From Shinella sp. (GTDB taxonomy: Bacteria; Pseudomonadota; Alphaproteobacteria; Rhizobiales; Rhizobiaceae): a stretch of 5,137 nucleotides of DNA. The notes below the pieces were generated by a model. That model was given only the letters and a program-made list of their open reading frames with translations, was not told where the DNA came from and did no database searches. The stretch is from positions 1 through 5,137 of the forward strand of contig QFQX01000099.1 in the NCBI GenBank assembly GCA_003248775.1. Direction: 5' to 3'. This document shows, in pieces, positions 1 through 5,137 of this stretch; the first letter of the stretch is position 1, and each line of letters starts with the position of its first letter. The position numbers were made by a program, and so were the translations under genes.

Positions 1-100
1 CTCATGATCCCTCCCCTAGTCGGGAGTTTGAATCACGCGGCGAACCCGCGCTCAAGCGGATTTATGGGTCCTGACTCTAACCCACTTCTTATCCTTCCGA

Positions 101-116
101 TGCGACTCGAATCGTA
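101..116. promoter_or_regulatory. Imperfect palindrome abutting the -35 box
   Basis: The core CGACTCGAATCG (103-114) is a 12-base palindrome with mismatches only at its fourth and ninth positions, and the outermost bases T101/A116 also pair. It ends one base before the TTGACA box. This is where a class II activator or a repressor could bind. No known operator consensus is recognised, so the assignment rests on symmetry and position alone and could be chance. Confidence 0.2.
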
Positions 117-144
117 TTGACAGGACAGCTGTACCTCCTACAAT
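117..144 (+). promoter_or_regulatory. Predicted sigma70 promoter of the operon
   Basis: TTGACA at 117-122 matches the -35 consensus exactly. After a 16-base spacer, TACAAT at 139-144 differs from the -10 consensus by one base. Transcription would start near 150-152, giving a 5' leader of about 46 bases before the first ATG. The surrounding DNA becomes AT-rich just downstream. A second TATAAT occurs at 160-165 but has no acceptable -35 at the right distance. The promoter lies just upstream of the first of four co-directional genes. The -10 box overlaps the left arm of the inverted repeat at 131-193, so a protein bound there could block it. The match is strong but has not been tested. Confidence 0.65.
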
Positions 145-193
145 ATGGAAACATATTTCTATAATGTAGAACTCCATAATACACAGGAGGTAC
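131..193 (+). repeat. Nested inverted repeat enclosing -10 region and RBS
   Basis: The outer arms GTACCTCCT (131-139) and AGGAGGTAC (185-193) are perfect 9-base reverse complements. Inside them TATGGA (144-149) pairs with TCCATA (173-178), and TTCTA (157-161) pairs with TAGAA (167-171). Together they give about 20 base pairs in one elongated hairpin with two internal loops and a five-base apical loop. An alternative hairpin, AATATG-GAAA-CATATT (142-157), has a GNRA-type tetraloop and competes with the middle stem. The right outer arm is the Shine-Dalgarno of the first gene, so the left arm acts as an anti-Shine-Dalgarno in any transcript that includes it. It could be an RNA switch, a protein operator or both; the pairing is seen, the function is inferred. 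Confidence 0.6.
185..190 (+). promoter_or_regulatory. Shine-Dalgarno of the FA-hydroxylase gene
   Basis: AGGAGG is a full match to the anti-16S sequence and lies seven bases before ATG 198. It is only four bases before the in-frame GTG at 195, so spacing favours ATG 198 as the start. The same bases form part of the right arm of the inverted repeat. Confidence 0.85.
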
Positions 194-197
194 GGTG

Positions 198-1199
198 ATG
201 GTGGATGTTGACACGTCACAAGGCACGCAAAACCAACAAGCCAATCCAAGCTGGAATTATCATCCCGAACTGCCGATCAAAACTTCGGCGGTTTTTTCCT
301 GGCCTCCGAAGCCGCTGAAAATCAGCGGGTGGATTGCCAAATCATGGCTTGTGCCGTCTGAACGCACGCTGTGGCTCGCCCTCGCATTCGCGACCTGGAT
401 TTGGCTCATGCCACCGATGGAGGAAATGAAGACTCTGGCCTGGGGCTGGGTCCTGTTCATTTACCTGCGAAACCTGATATTAGCGATCGTTGTCGCAACT
501 GTGATGCACCTCTATTTTTATACGTTCAAGCGGCAGGGCTTGCGCCTGCGTTACGAAAAACGCGAACTGACAACAAACGGGAAAAACCGCAGGTTTACCT
601 TCAACAACCAGCTTCTGGACAACATGTTCTGGACGCTCGCCAGCGGCGTGTCGATCTGGACAGCCTTTGAAGTTCTCTATTTCTGGGCGTTCGCCAATGG
701 TGCCGTCCCGACACTGGAATGGTCACAGAACCCTATTTGGTTTTTGGCCTTGTTTGTACTCATTCCGTTGTGGTCGTCCGTGCATTTTTATTGGGTCCAC
801 AGGATGATCCATTGGCCGCCGCTCTACAACATGGCTCATTCGGTGCACCACCGGAACATTATCACCGGCCCCTGGAGTGGGTTGTCCATGCATCCGATCG
901 AGCATTTTATCTACTACTCCAGTATAATTCTGCATGTTTTTGTAGCCACTCATCCAGCGCACATGATGTTTCATCTGTATCTTCTGTCACTCAACCCGAT
1001 GGCCGAGCATTCAGGCTATGAGGGCGTGGAAGTGAATGAGAAAAACCGGTTCAATCTTGGCAACTTCTTCCATCAGCTTCATCACCGTCATTTCAAATGC
1101 AACTACGGCTCTGCCGAGATGCCGTGGGACCGGTGGTTCGGTTCGTTTCACGATGGCACAACTGAAGCGTCCAAGCGCATTCAAAAGCGTCCTTGGTGA
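198..1199 (+). CDS. Fatty acid hydroxylase/sterol desaturase family membrane protein
   Basis: This 333-residue integral-membrane protein belongs to the fatty acid hydroxylase superfamily, whose members use a non-haem diiron centre, O2 and an electron donor to hydroxylate or desaturate hydrophobic or membrane-associated substrates. The diagnostic histidine clusters are present: HRMIH (H201, H205), HSVHH (H214, H217, H218), HPIEH (H232, H236) and HQLHH (H292, H295, H296). Hydrophobic segments lie near residues 57-71, 82-107, 143-165, 179-199 and 238-263, with the histidines facing one side as expected for the cytoplasm. The N-terminal 40 residues are polar and proline-rich, without a signal peptide. 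ATG 198 is chosen over GTG 195 by Shine-Dalgarno spacing. It is the first gene of the cluster, 57 bases before the GMC dehydrogenase, so it probably makes the alcohol that enzyme oxidises. No ferredoxin or reductase is in view. The family call is firm; the substrate is unknown, and nothing shows that it is a sterol. Confidence 0.9.
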   Translation: MVDVDTSQGTQNQQANPSWNYHPELPIKTSAVFSWPPKPLKISGWIAKSWLVPSERTLWLALAFATWIWLMPPMEEMKTLAWGWVLFIYLRNLILAIVVATVMHLYFYTFKRQGLRLRYEKRELTTNGKNRRFTFNNQLLDNMFWTLASGVSIWTAFEVLYFWAFANGAVPTLEWSQNPIWFLALFVLIPLWSSVHFYWVHRMIHWPPLYNMAHSVHHRNIITGPWSGLSMHPIEHFIYYSSIILHVFVATHPAHMMFHLYLLSLNPMAEHSGYEGVEVNEKNRFNLGNFFHQLHHRHFKCNYGSAEMPWDRWFGSFHDGTTEASKRIQKRPW

Positions 1200-1256
1200 A
1201 GCTCCTGATCCGAACACCGGCCTTGTCCTGCAGCGACGAAAAATACTGGAAACGAG

Positions 1257-2927
1257 ATGGCGAACGAAACGTACGACTACATCATTGTTGGTGCTGGCTC
1301 GGCTGGCTGCGTGTTGGCAAATCGGCTGAGCGAGGACGGCAACTATTCGGTCTTGGTGCTTGAGGCCGGGCCGATGGACCGCAACCTGATGATCCATATT
1401 CCTGCTGCCGTCTACAAGGTTTTCAAAGACCCAAAACTCAATTGGAACTACATGACCGAAGATGAGCCGGAAGCCTCCGGCCGCAGTATAGAAATGCCGC
1501 GCGGCAAGGTCGTTGGTGGCTCTTCGTCGATAAATTCGATGGTCTACATGCGCGGCCACCCTTTCGATTTTGATCGGTGGGGAACCGATTTCAATCTGCC
1601 AAAATGGAGCTATGCCCAGTGCCTGCCCTACTTCAAGGCAGGTGAAACCAGTGACCGAGGGGCGGATGACTGGCGTGGGGGGGCTGGGCCGCTTAATACC
1701 ACCAAGGGCAGGCTTGAGACGCCGCTGTTTGATGCGTTTCTGGATGCGGGTGCACAATCTGATCACGGCTACTCAGAAGACCTCAATGGCTACAGGCCTG
1801 AGGGCCTAGCCCGATTTGACAGCACCACACGAAATGGTCGGCGTTGCAGTGCAGCTGTTGCTCATCTGCGCCCAGCTCTGAGGCGCAAGAACTGCGCTCT
1901 AGTGACAGACGCTATGGTGCAGAAAATTGCCATCGAAGGTGACCGCGCGACGGGAGTCGAATACATCCATCGTGGAAAGCGCCACAGGGTCGAGGCAAGC
2001 CGCGAAATCATACTCTCAGGCGGGGCGATCAACTCGCCACAGATGTTGATGTTGTCGGGTGTTGGACCGGCAGATCACCTGCGCCAACATGGCATTGAGG
2101 TTAAATTGGATTTGCCGGGCGTTGGGCAAAACTTGCAAGAGCACCCGACGGTGATTGTCAAATATGCCTGCACCAAACCCATGGCCATCCACAGAGCACT
2201 TCATCCCGTGAACCAGATCTTGGCTGGTGTCCAATGGATACTCACGCGGCGCGGACCTGCAGCGTCCGTATTTTGGGAGGCTGGTGGCCTGATCCGAAGC
2301 AGCCACATGATGGACTATCCAGACATCGAGATTCAATTCGGTCCGGCTGGTTTCAATTTTCTGGACAATGGCGGCATATCGCTCGATCAGGCTTTCTCGG
2401 TCCATGTCGATCAATCCCGCCCAACCAGCGTTGGCCATATCGAATTGCGCTCTGCGAATCCGGCCGACAAACCAAAACTGTTCTTCAATTACCTGGAGAC
2501 CGAAGATGATCGGCAAAGGTTTGTCCAAGGCATTCGCAGAACGCGAGAGATCATCGCGCAGAAAGCGTTTGATCCTTATCGAGGCCCCGAAATCTATCCT
2601 GGCCCCGATGTCACGACGGATGCTGATATCCTCAGGTACATCAATGCCAAAGTAACGACAGATTATCATCCGTCGTGTAGCTGTCGGATGGGCACGGACG
2701 CCGATGCCGTGGTGGACGAAGAACTGCGGGTGCATGGGATAACGGGGCTGCGTGTTGTCGACGCGTCTGTAATGCCACGGATCACCAGCGCAAATCTGAA
2801 CGCACCCATCCAGATGATCGCGGCACGGGCCGCAGACTTTATCTTGGGCAAACCGCAACTAAAGCCTTTCAATGCAGAATTCCACTTCATGGAAAATACA
2901 CCTAATCAGATCTTCGTGGGGCCGTAG
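1257..2927 (+). CDS. GMC family FAD-dependent alcohol dehydrogenase (choline dehydrogenase-like)
   Basis: A complete 556-residue glucose-methanol-choline oxidoreductase, normal in length for the bacterial BetA/AlkJ-like group. The N-terminal Rossmann motif GAGSAG (residues 12-17) and the acidic residue E36 bind the FAD adenosine. GMC signature 1 runs through PRGKVVGGSSSIN (81-93), and signature 2 is GGAINSPQMLMLSGVGP (255-271). The C-terminal part carries the catalytic His471 in YHPSCSCRMG, and Asn513 in SANLNAP aligns by my reading with the second His of glucose oxidase. An Asn at that place is usual in the choline dehydrogenase branch. There is no signal peptide, so it acts in the cytoplasm or at the inner face of the membrane, passing electrons to quinone or O2. 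The ribosome site is weak (GGA at 1248-1250). A run of seven G lies at 1677-1683. The enzyme class is sure. BetA itself is unlikely, as no BetB/BetI context is seen and such annotations are often overcalled; a role after the hydroxylase is inferred. Confidence 0.92.
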   Translation: MANETYDYIIVGAGSAGCVLANRLSEDGNYSVLVLEAGPMDRNLMIHIPAAVYKVFKDPKLNWNYMTEDEPEASGRSIEMPRGKVVGGSSSINSMVYMRGHPFDFDRWGTDFNLPKWSYAQCLPYFKAGETSDRGADDWRGGAGPLNTTKGRLETPLFDAFLDAGAQSDHGYSEDLNGYRPEGLARFDSTTRNGRRCSAAVAHLRPALRRKNCALVTDAMVQKIAIEGDRATGVEYIHRGKRHRVEASREIILSGGAINSPQMLMLSGVGPADHLRQHGIEVKLDLPGVGQNLQEHPTVIVKYACTKPMAIHRALHPVNQILAGVQWILTRRGPAASVFWEAGGLIRSSHMMDYPDIEIQFGPAGFNFLDNGGISLDQAFSVHVDQSRPTSVGHIELRSANPADKPKLFFNYLETEDDRQRFVQGIRRTREIIAQKAFDPYRGPEIYPGPDVTTDADILRYINAKVTTDYHPSCSCRMGTDADAVVDEELRVHGITGLRVVDASVMPRITSANLNAPIQMIAARAADFILGKPQLKPFNAEFHFMENTPNQIFVGP

Positions 2928-2928
2928 C

Positions 2929-3024
2929 ATGGCTAAGAAGAACGTTGCGCACTGCATCCAGTCAGAAACACATGGCATTGCAAGCTTGCCGCATTTCTTG
3001 AAACAGCGTTTTCGCTGTTACTAA
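2929..3024 (+). CDS. Possible 31-codon small ORF after the GMC gene
   Basis: ATG 2929 lies one base after the GMC stop codon (TAG, 2925-2927), and the frame runs 31 codons to TAA 3022-3024. The peptide begins MAKKNVAHC and ends KQRFRCY; it is basic, has two cysteines, and has no recognised domain or membrane segment. A weak G-rich stretch (GTGGGG, 2916-2921) precedes it. The stop-restart geometry would allow reinitiation by ribosomes leaving the GMC gene. Its last codons contain the short hairpin at 3002-3019. It may simply be chance in a 121-base gap; nothing beyond position supports coding. Confidence 0.2.
   Translation: MAKKNVAHCIQSETHGIASLPHFLKQRFRCY
3002..3019 (+). repeat. Intercistronic hairpin before the aldehyde dehydrogenase gene
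   Basis: AACAGCG (3002-3008) and CGCTGTT (3013-3019) are perfect reverse complements around a TTTT loop. No T-tract follows, so it is not a standard terminator. It ends 17 bases before the Shine-Dalgarno of the next gene and leaves that site free. A separate 10-base perfect palindrome, GCAAGCTTGC, lies at 2980-2989. Roles in mRNA stability or partial attenuation between the GMC and ALDH genes are possible but unproven. Confidence 0.4.
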
Positions 3025-3036
3025 GATCTAACTTTT

Positions 3037-3042
3037 AAGGAA
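3037..3042 (+). promoter_or_regulatory. Shine-Dalgarno of the aldehyde dehydrogenase gene
   Basis: AAGGAA ends six bases before ATG 3049. It fixes that start over the ATG at 3042, which overlaps the site and opens a different, unrecognisable frame. Confidence 0.75.
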
Positions 3043-3048
3043 TGCAAC

Positions 3049-4488
3049 ATGCACGCTCCCGACCTTACCAATTTGGGCAAATTCTATATCGGAGGGCGTT
3101 GGGTCGATCCGATATCGGCGGATCATATGCCTGTCCTGAATCCGGCAACAGAGGAACAGGTGGGAACGGTGTCGCTTGGCAACAGGGACGACGTGAACAG
3201 GGCCGCCACGGCTGCCAACGAAGCGTTTCAATCCTATGCGCAAACAAGCAAGAATGATCGTCTTTCATTGCTCATTGCTGTGAAAGCCATCACCGAAAAA
3301 CGACTAGAGGATTTGGCACAAGCGATGCGCATTGAGATGGGAGCGCCGATCTCAATGGCGCGTTCGGCGCAGGCTGATGCGGGGCTCGGGCATCTTGACG
3401 GCTTTATCGAAGCACTCGAAGCACTCGAAGAGCGGTTGGAGCTGAGCAATGGCGATACGTTGGTCCGTGAACCAGTCGGGGTTTGCGGCCTGATCACGCC
3501 GTGGAACTGGCCAATCAACCAGATCGCGTTGAAGGTCCTGCCCGCACTGGCGACCGGATGCACCTGCGTTTTGAAGCCAAGCGAACATACGCCGATTTCG
3601 GCAATGGTTTATGCGGAAATCCTAGATGAGGCTGGTTGTCCGCCGGGCGTCTTCAATCTCGTCAATGGCACCGGCACAGCCGTTGGTGCCGCATTGTCGC
3701 AGCATCCTGACATTCGCATGATTTCATTCACCGGGTCGACAAATGCTGGCATCGCTGTCTCCCACGACGCCGCACCCATGGTCAAAAGGGTCACTCTCGA
3801 ATTGGGGGGGAAATCACCCAACCTCGTCTTCGCAGATTGTGATCTTGAGGAACGAGTGGCCGCATCGGTGGCAAAAACCATGTTTAATACAGGTCAGTCC
3901 TGTGATGCGGCCACACGCTTACTTGTGGAACGTAACTGTTACGACCAAGTGCTGGAAATCGCGAAGCGGACAGCGGCTGCTGTTGAGGTTGGAAATCCCG
4001 CGGAAGAAGGCGATCACATCGGCCCGCTCTTCGACAAAGTGCAATTTGACCGCGTGCAAGAGATGATCGAAATCGGCATCCAAGAAGGGGCAACCCTACT
4101 TGTCGGTGGGCTAGGTAAACCGCAGGAACACCCAACGGGCTGGTTCGTGAAACCAACCATCTTCGCGGATGTTTCAAACGACATGAGGATTGCGCGCGAA
4201 GAGATTTTCGGGCCTGTTCTGGTCATTATTCCATTCGAGGATGAGGCCGAGGCAATCGAAATTGCCAATGACACGCCTTACGGTCTGGCCGCCTATATTC
4301 AAACCGGTGACATGGATCGTGCCAAACGCGTAGCCCGCCAGCTACAGGCGGGCGCCGTTCGCCTCAACGGGGCCGGAATGGCCTATGGTTCGCCCTTTGG
4401 TGGTTACAAGCAGTCCGGCAACGGTCGCGAAGGTGGGAGGATGGGGCTGGAGGATTATCTGGAGACGAAAACCTTGCATGGGTTCTGA
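3049..4488 (+). CDS. NAD(P)+-dependent aldehyde dehydrogenase, CddD-like
   Basis: A complete 479-residue soluble ALDH-superfamily enzyme oxidising an aldehyde to its carboxylate. Visible landmarks in order are: PWNWP with Asn153 (oxyanion hole), LKPSE with Lys176 (cofactor ribose), FTGST (227-231, cofactor-binding turn), LELGGK with general-base Glu251, GQSC with catalytic Cys285, EEIFGP with Glu385, and PFGGYKQSGNGREGG near the C terminus. From memory, the pattern GQSC-x-A-x-TR with the closing PFGGYKQSGNGRE resembles the group around CddD, the oxolaurate dehydrogenase of Rhodococcus ruber cyclododecanol breakdown, more than BetB betaine-aldehyde dehydrogenases. Its place after a hydroxylase and an alcohol dehydrogenase suggests it completes oxidation to an acid. 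A perfect 9-base tandem repeat (3409-3426) encodes Glu-Ala-Leu twice, and a seven-G run lies at 3804-3810 inside the LGGK codons. The catalytic set is intact; the substrate is unknown. Confidence 0.93.
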   Translation: MHAPDLTNLGKFYIGGRWVDPISADHMPVLNPATEEQVGTVSLGNRDDVNRAATAANEAFQSYAQTSKNDRLSLLIAVKAITEKRLEDLAQAMRIEMGAPISMARSAQADAGLGHLDGFIEALEALEERLELSNGDTLVREPVGVCGLITPWNWPINQIALKVLPALATGCTCVLKPSEHTPISAMVYAEILDEAGCPPGVFNLVNGTGTAVGAALSQHPDIRMISFTGSTNAGIAVSHDAAPMVKRVTLELGGKSPNLVFADCDLEERVAASVAKTMFNTGQSCDAATRLLVERNCYDQVLEIAKRTAAAVEVGNPAEEGDHIGPLFDKVQFDRVQEMIEIGIQEGATLLVGGLGKPQEHPTGWFVKPTIFADVSNDMRIAREEIFGPVLVIIPFEDEAEAIEIANDTPYGLAAYIQTGDMDRAKRVARQLQAGAVRLNGAGMAYGSPFGGYKQSGNGREGGRMGLEDYLETKTLHGF

Positions 4489-4552
4489 TCGCGCGTGGGA
4501 CGGATATTTACTCAATTGGCACATCAAGGCTGGCGAACTCGAAAAGGAATGA
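4478..4552 (+). CDS. Possible 24-codon bridging ORF between ALDH and MR/MLE genes
   Basis: ATG 4478 overlaps the last 11 bases of the ALDH gene in another frame. It runs 24 codons to TGA 4550-4552, two bases before the MR/MLE start. The peptide begins MGSDRAWDGYLLNW and is rich in charged residues at its end; no family is recognised. Only a distant GGAG (4461-4464) precedes it. Its last codons contain the next gene's Shine-Dalgarno, so its translation could couple the two larger genes. It covers the whole gap, which is suggestive, but so short a frame can arise by chance. Confidence 0.2.
   Translation: MGSDRAWDGYLLNWHIKAGELEKE
4544..4548 (+). promoter_or_regulatory. Shine-Dalgarno of the MR/MLE gene
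   Basis: AAGGA ends six bases before ATG 4555. The in-frame ATG at 4549 directly abuts this site with no spacer, so 4555 is the likely start. Confidence 0.7.
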
Positions 4553-4554
4553 CT

Positions 4555-5137
4555 ATGAAAATCTCGGGGCATAGTATTTTTCTGGTCAAAGCCGTGCCAA
4601 GTTCAGACGGTTGGTCGATGGGACATACGACCGTATTCGTGAAACTTGAGACAGAATCTGGACTGAGTGGCTGGGGAGAAGCCTATGCCCTTCAGCATCG
4701 TCAGCGCGCATGCCACGAAATCATTGATACACTTTGCGGGGCTTTGGCGCAGATGTCCGACGCATCGCCGCGCCGGTTCTTGAATGAAATTGCAAAACCG
4801 ATGGAGACCAAACACGTCGGTATTGACTACACCGCCGCGGTGAGCGCCATTGAAATCGCGCTTTGGGATCTGCTTGGGAAATCATTGAACCAGCCGGTAC
4901 ATGCGCTACTGGGCGGTGCAATTGCCGACAGGATACCAGTCTATGCGAACGCCTGGGACAACCCCGTTCAATCCGCCGAGGCCGTTGCGACGCGTTGCGG
5001 GATGTTGTGCGCGCAAGGGTATCGCGCAGTAAAAATTTACCCCTTGCGACGCGCGACCTTGGCAGAGGCCGAGGCCTGCGTGCGATTGACGCGCGAAGCG
5101 ATCGGGCCGGATGTTGACCTTATGTTGGATTTTGCCG
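4555..5137 (+). CDS. Mandelate racemase/muconate lactonizing enzyme family protein (3' end missing)
   Basis: The first 194 residues of an enolase-superfamily protein, cut by the window end at roughly half the usual 370-400. The N-terminal capping domain is clear: TTVFVKLETESGLSGWGEA (25-43), then AAVSAIEIALWDLLGKSLNQ (94-113) and PVHALLGG (114-121), which are standard for the family. The barrel starts near residue 127. The second-strand catalytic motif reads VKIYP, giving Lys160-x-Tyr162 instead of the Lys-x-Lys of mandelate racemase. The strand ending LMLDFA supplies Asp192, the expected first Mg2+ ligand. These enzymes abstract the proton alpha to a carboxylate, and many members are acid-sugar dehydratases. 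It follows the ALDH gene by 66 bases and may act on the carboxylate pathway product. The remaining metal ligands and the other catalytic base lie beyond the window, so the reaction cannot be assigned. Confidence 0.9.
   Translation, partial: MKISGHSIFLVKAVPSSDGWSMGHTTVFVKLETESGLSGWGEAYALQHRQRACHEIIDTLCGALAQMSDASPRRFLNEIAKPMETKHVGIDYTAAVSAIEIALWDLLGKSLNQPVHALLGGAIADRIPVYANAWDNPVQSAEAVATRCGMLCAQGYRAVKIYPLRRATLAEAEACVRLTREAIGPDVDLMLDFA

Larger units (their letters stand above)
1..197. other. Upstream intergenic/leader region
   Basis: No convincing complete gene is visible here. The stretch holds a strong-looking + strand promoter, an imperfect palindrome just upstream of it, a nested inverted repeat and the ribosome binding site of the first gene, each listed separately. 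The left half (1-60) is GC-rich with two small dyads: CTCCC/GGGAG at 11-15/22-26 and CGCGG/CCGCG at 36-40/46-50. The right half (139-184) is clearly AT-rich, as expected for a promoter. At the left edge the minus strand reads a purine-rich GGGGAGGG followed by ATG (positions 5-3), so a divergent gene may begin there. Two + frames are open from the left edge to stops at 72-74 and 118-120, but neither looks recognisable as the tail of a gene. Confidence 0.7.

Noticed and set aside
11..30. CTCCC/GGGAG hairpin followed by TTT as a terminator
   Set aside because: The stem is only five base pairs and the T-run is three, too weak to call. The same bases may instead be a minus-strand Shine-Dalgarno.
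19..35. tRNA T-arm-like GGGAGTTTGAATC
   Set aside because: The 3' half of the T stem does not pair, and no acceptor, D or anticodon arms can be drawn around it.
1..120. Open + frame from the left edge to TGA 118-120
   Set aside because: It runs through the -35 box, is only 39 codons, and the translation resembles no known C terminus. A second frame ending at 72-74 is equally open.
1036..1329. 97-codon + strand frame bridging the first two genes
   Set aside because: It overlaps the HQLHH region of the hydroxylase and the FAD motif of the GMC protein in another frame. It reads as low-complexity Arg/Thr-rich sequence.
1011..1766. 251-codon minus-strand open frame
   Set aside because: It lies antisense across the end of the hydroxylase gene and the start of the GMC gene, both of which have clear family motifs. 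Its protein shows no recognisable domain, and no ribosome site was found.
2016..2858. 280-codon minus-strand open frame
   Set aside because: It is fully antisense to the C-terminal catalytic half of the GMC gene and is explained by codon bias on the opposite strand. It contains no known motif.
1257..4488. betA-betB glycine betaine synthesis pair
   Set aside because: The two enzyme classes match superficially, but the ALDH motifs fit another subgroup. The flanking hydroxylase and MR/MLE genes, and the absence of betI or choline transport genes, do not fit.
1..5137. CRISPR arrays, insertion sequences, attachment sites, RNA genes
   Set aside because: No regularly spaced repeats, transposase motifs, terminal inverted repeats with target duplications, or tRNA/rRNA-like sequences were found on either strand.

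Overview
This window looks like chromosomal DNA of a Gram-negative heterotroph, most likely an alphaproteobacterium. I infer this from the moderate GC content, the Shine-Dalgarno-led genes and the types of catabolic enzyme present; no rRNA or other taxonomic marker is in view. All confident genes lie on the + strand and look like one catabolic operon that continues past the right edge.

Layout. Positions 1-197 are a leader/intergenic region with a near-consensus sigma70 promoter (TTGACA at 117-122, TACAAT at 139-144). It also holds an elaborate nested inverted repeat (131-193) whose right arm contains the AGGAGG ribosome binding site of the first gene. A minus-strand start codon with a good Shine-Dalgarno at the left edge hints at a divergent gene, possibly a regulator. 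Then come: (1) 198-1199, an integral-membrane fatty acid hydroxylase/sterol desaturase family diiron protein; (2) 1257-2927, a GMC-family FAD alcohol dehydrogenase resembling choline dehydrogenase; (3) 3049-4488, an NAD(P)+ aldehyde dehydrogenase that resembles the CddD-like group; (4) 4555-5137, the N-terminal 194 residues of an enolase-superfamily mandelate racemase/muconate lactonizing enzyme (MR/MLE) protein, cut by the window end. Intergenic gaps are 57, 121 and 66 bases. The last two gaps hold tiny ORFs (31 and 24 codons) placed tightly against the flanking genes, and the 121-base gap also holds a short hairpin.

How the genes may work together. The order hydroxylase, alcohol dehydrogenase, aldehyde dehydrogenase reads as a three-step oxidation of a C-H bond to alcohol, aldehyde and carboxylate. 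It parallels the AlkB-AlkJ-AlkH logic of alkane oxidation, but with a fatty-acid-hydroxylase family enzyme in first place. The MR/MLE protein would then act on a carboxylate next to a proton it can abstract (dehydration, racemisation or cycloisomerisation). The substrate cannot be read from the sequence. No electron-transfer partner for the diiron enzyme and no transporter lie in the window.

The most distinctive points are the promoter/RBS-embracing inverted repeat, the combination of an FA-hydroxylase with GMC, ALDH and MR/MLE enzymes, and the Lys-x-Tyr arrangement at the catalytic strand of the MR/MLE protein.
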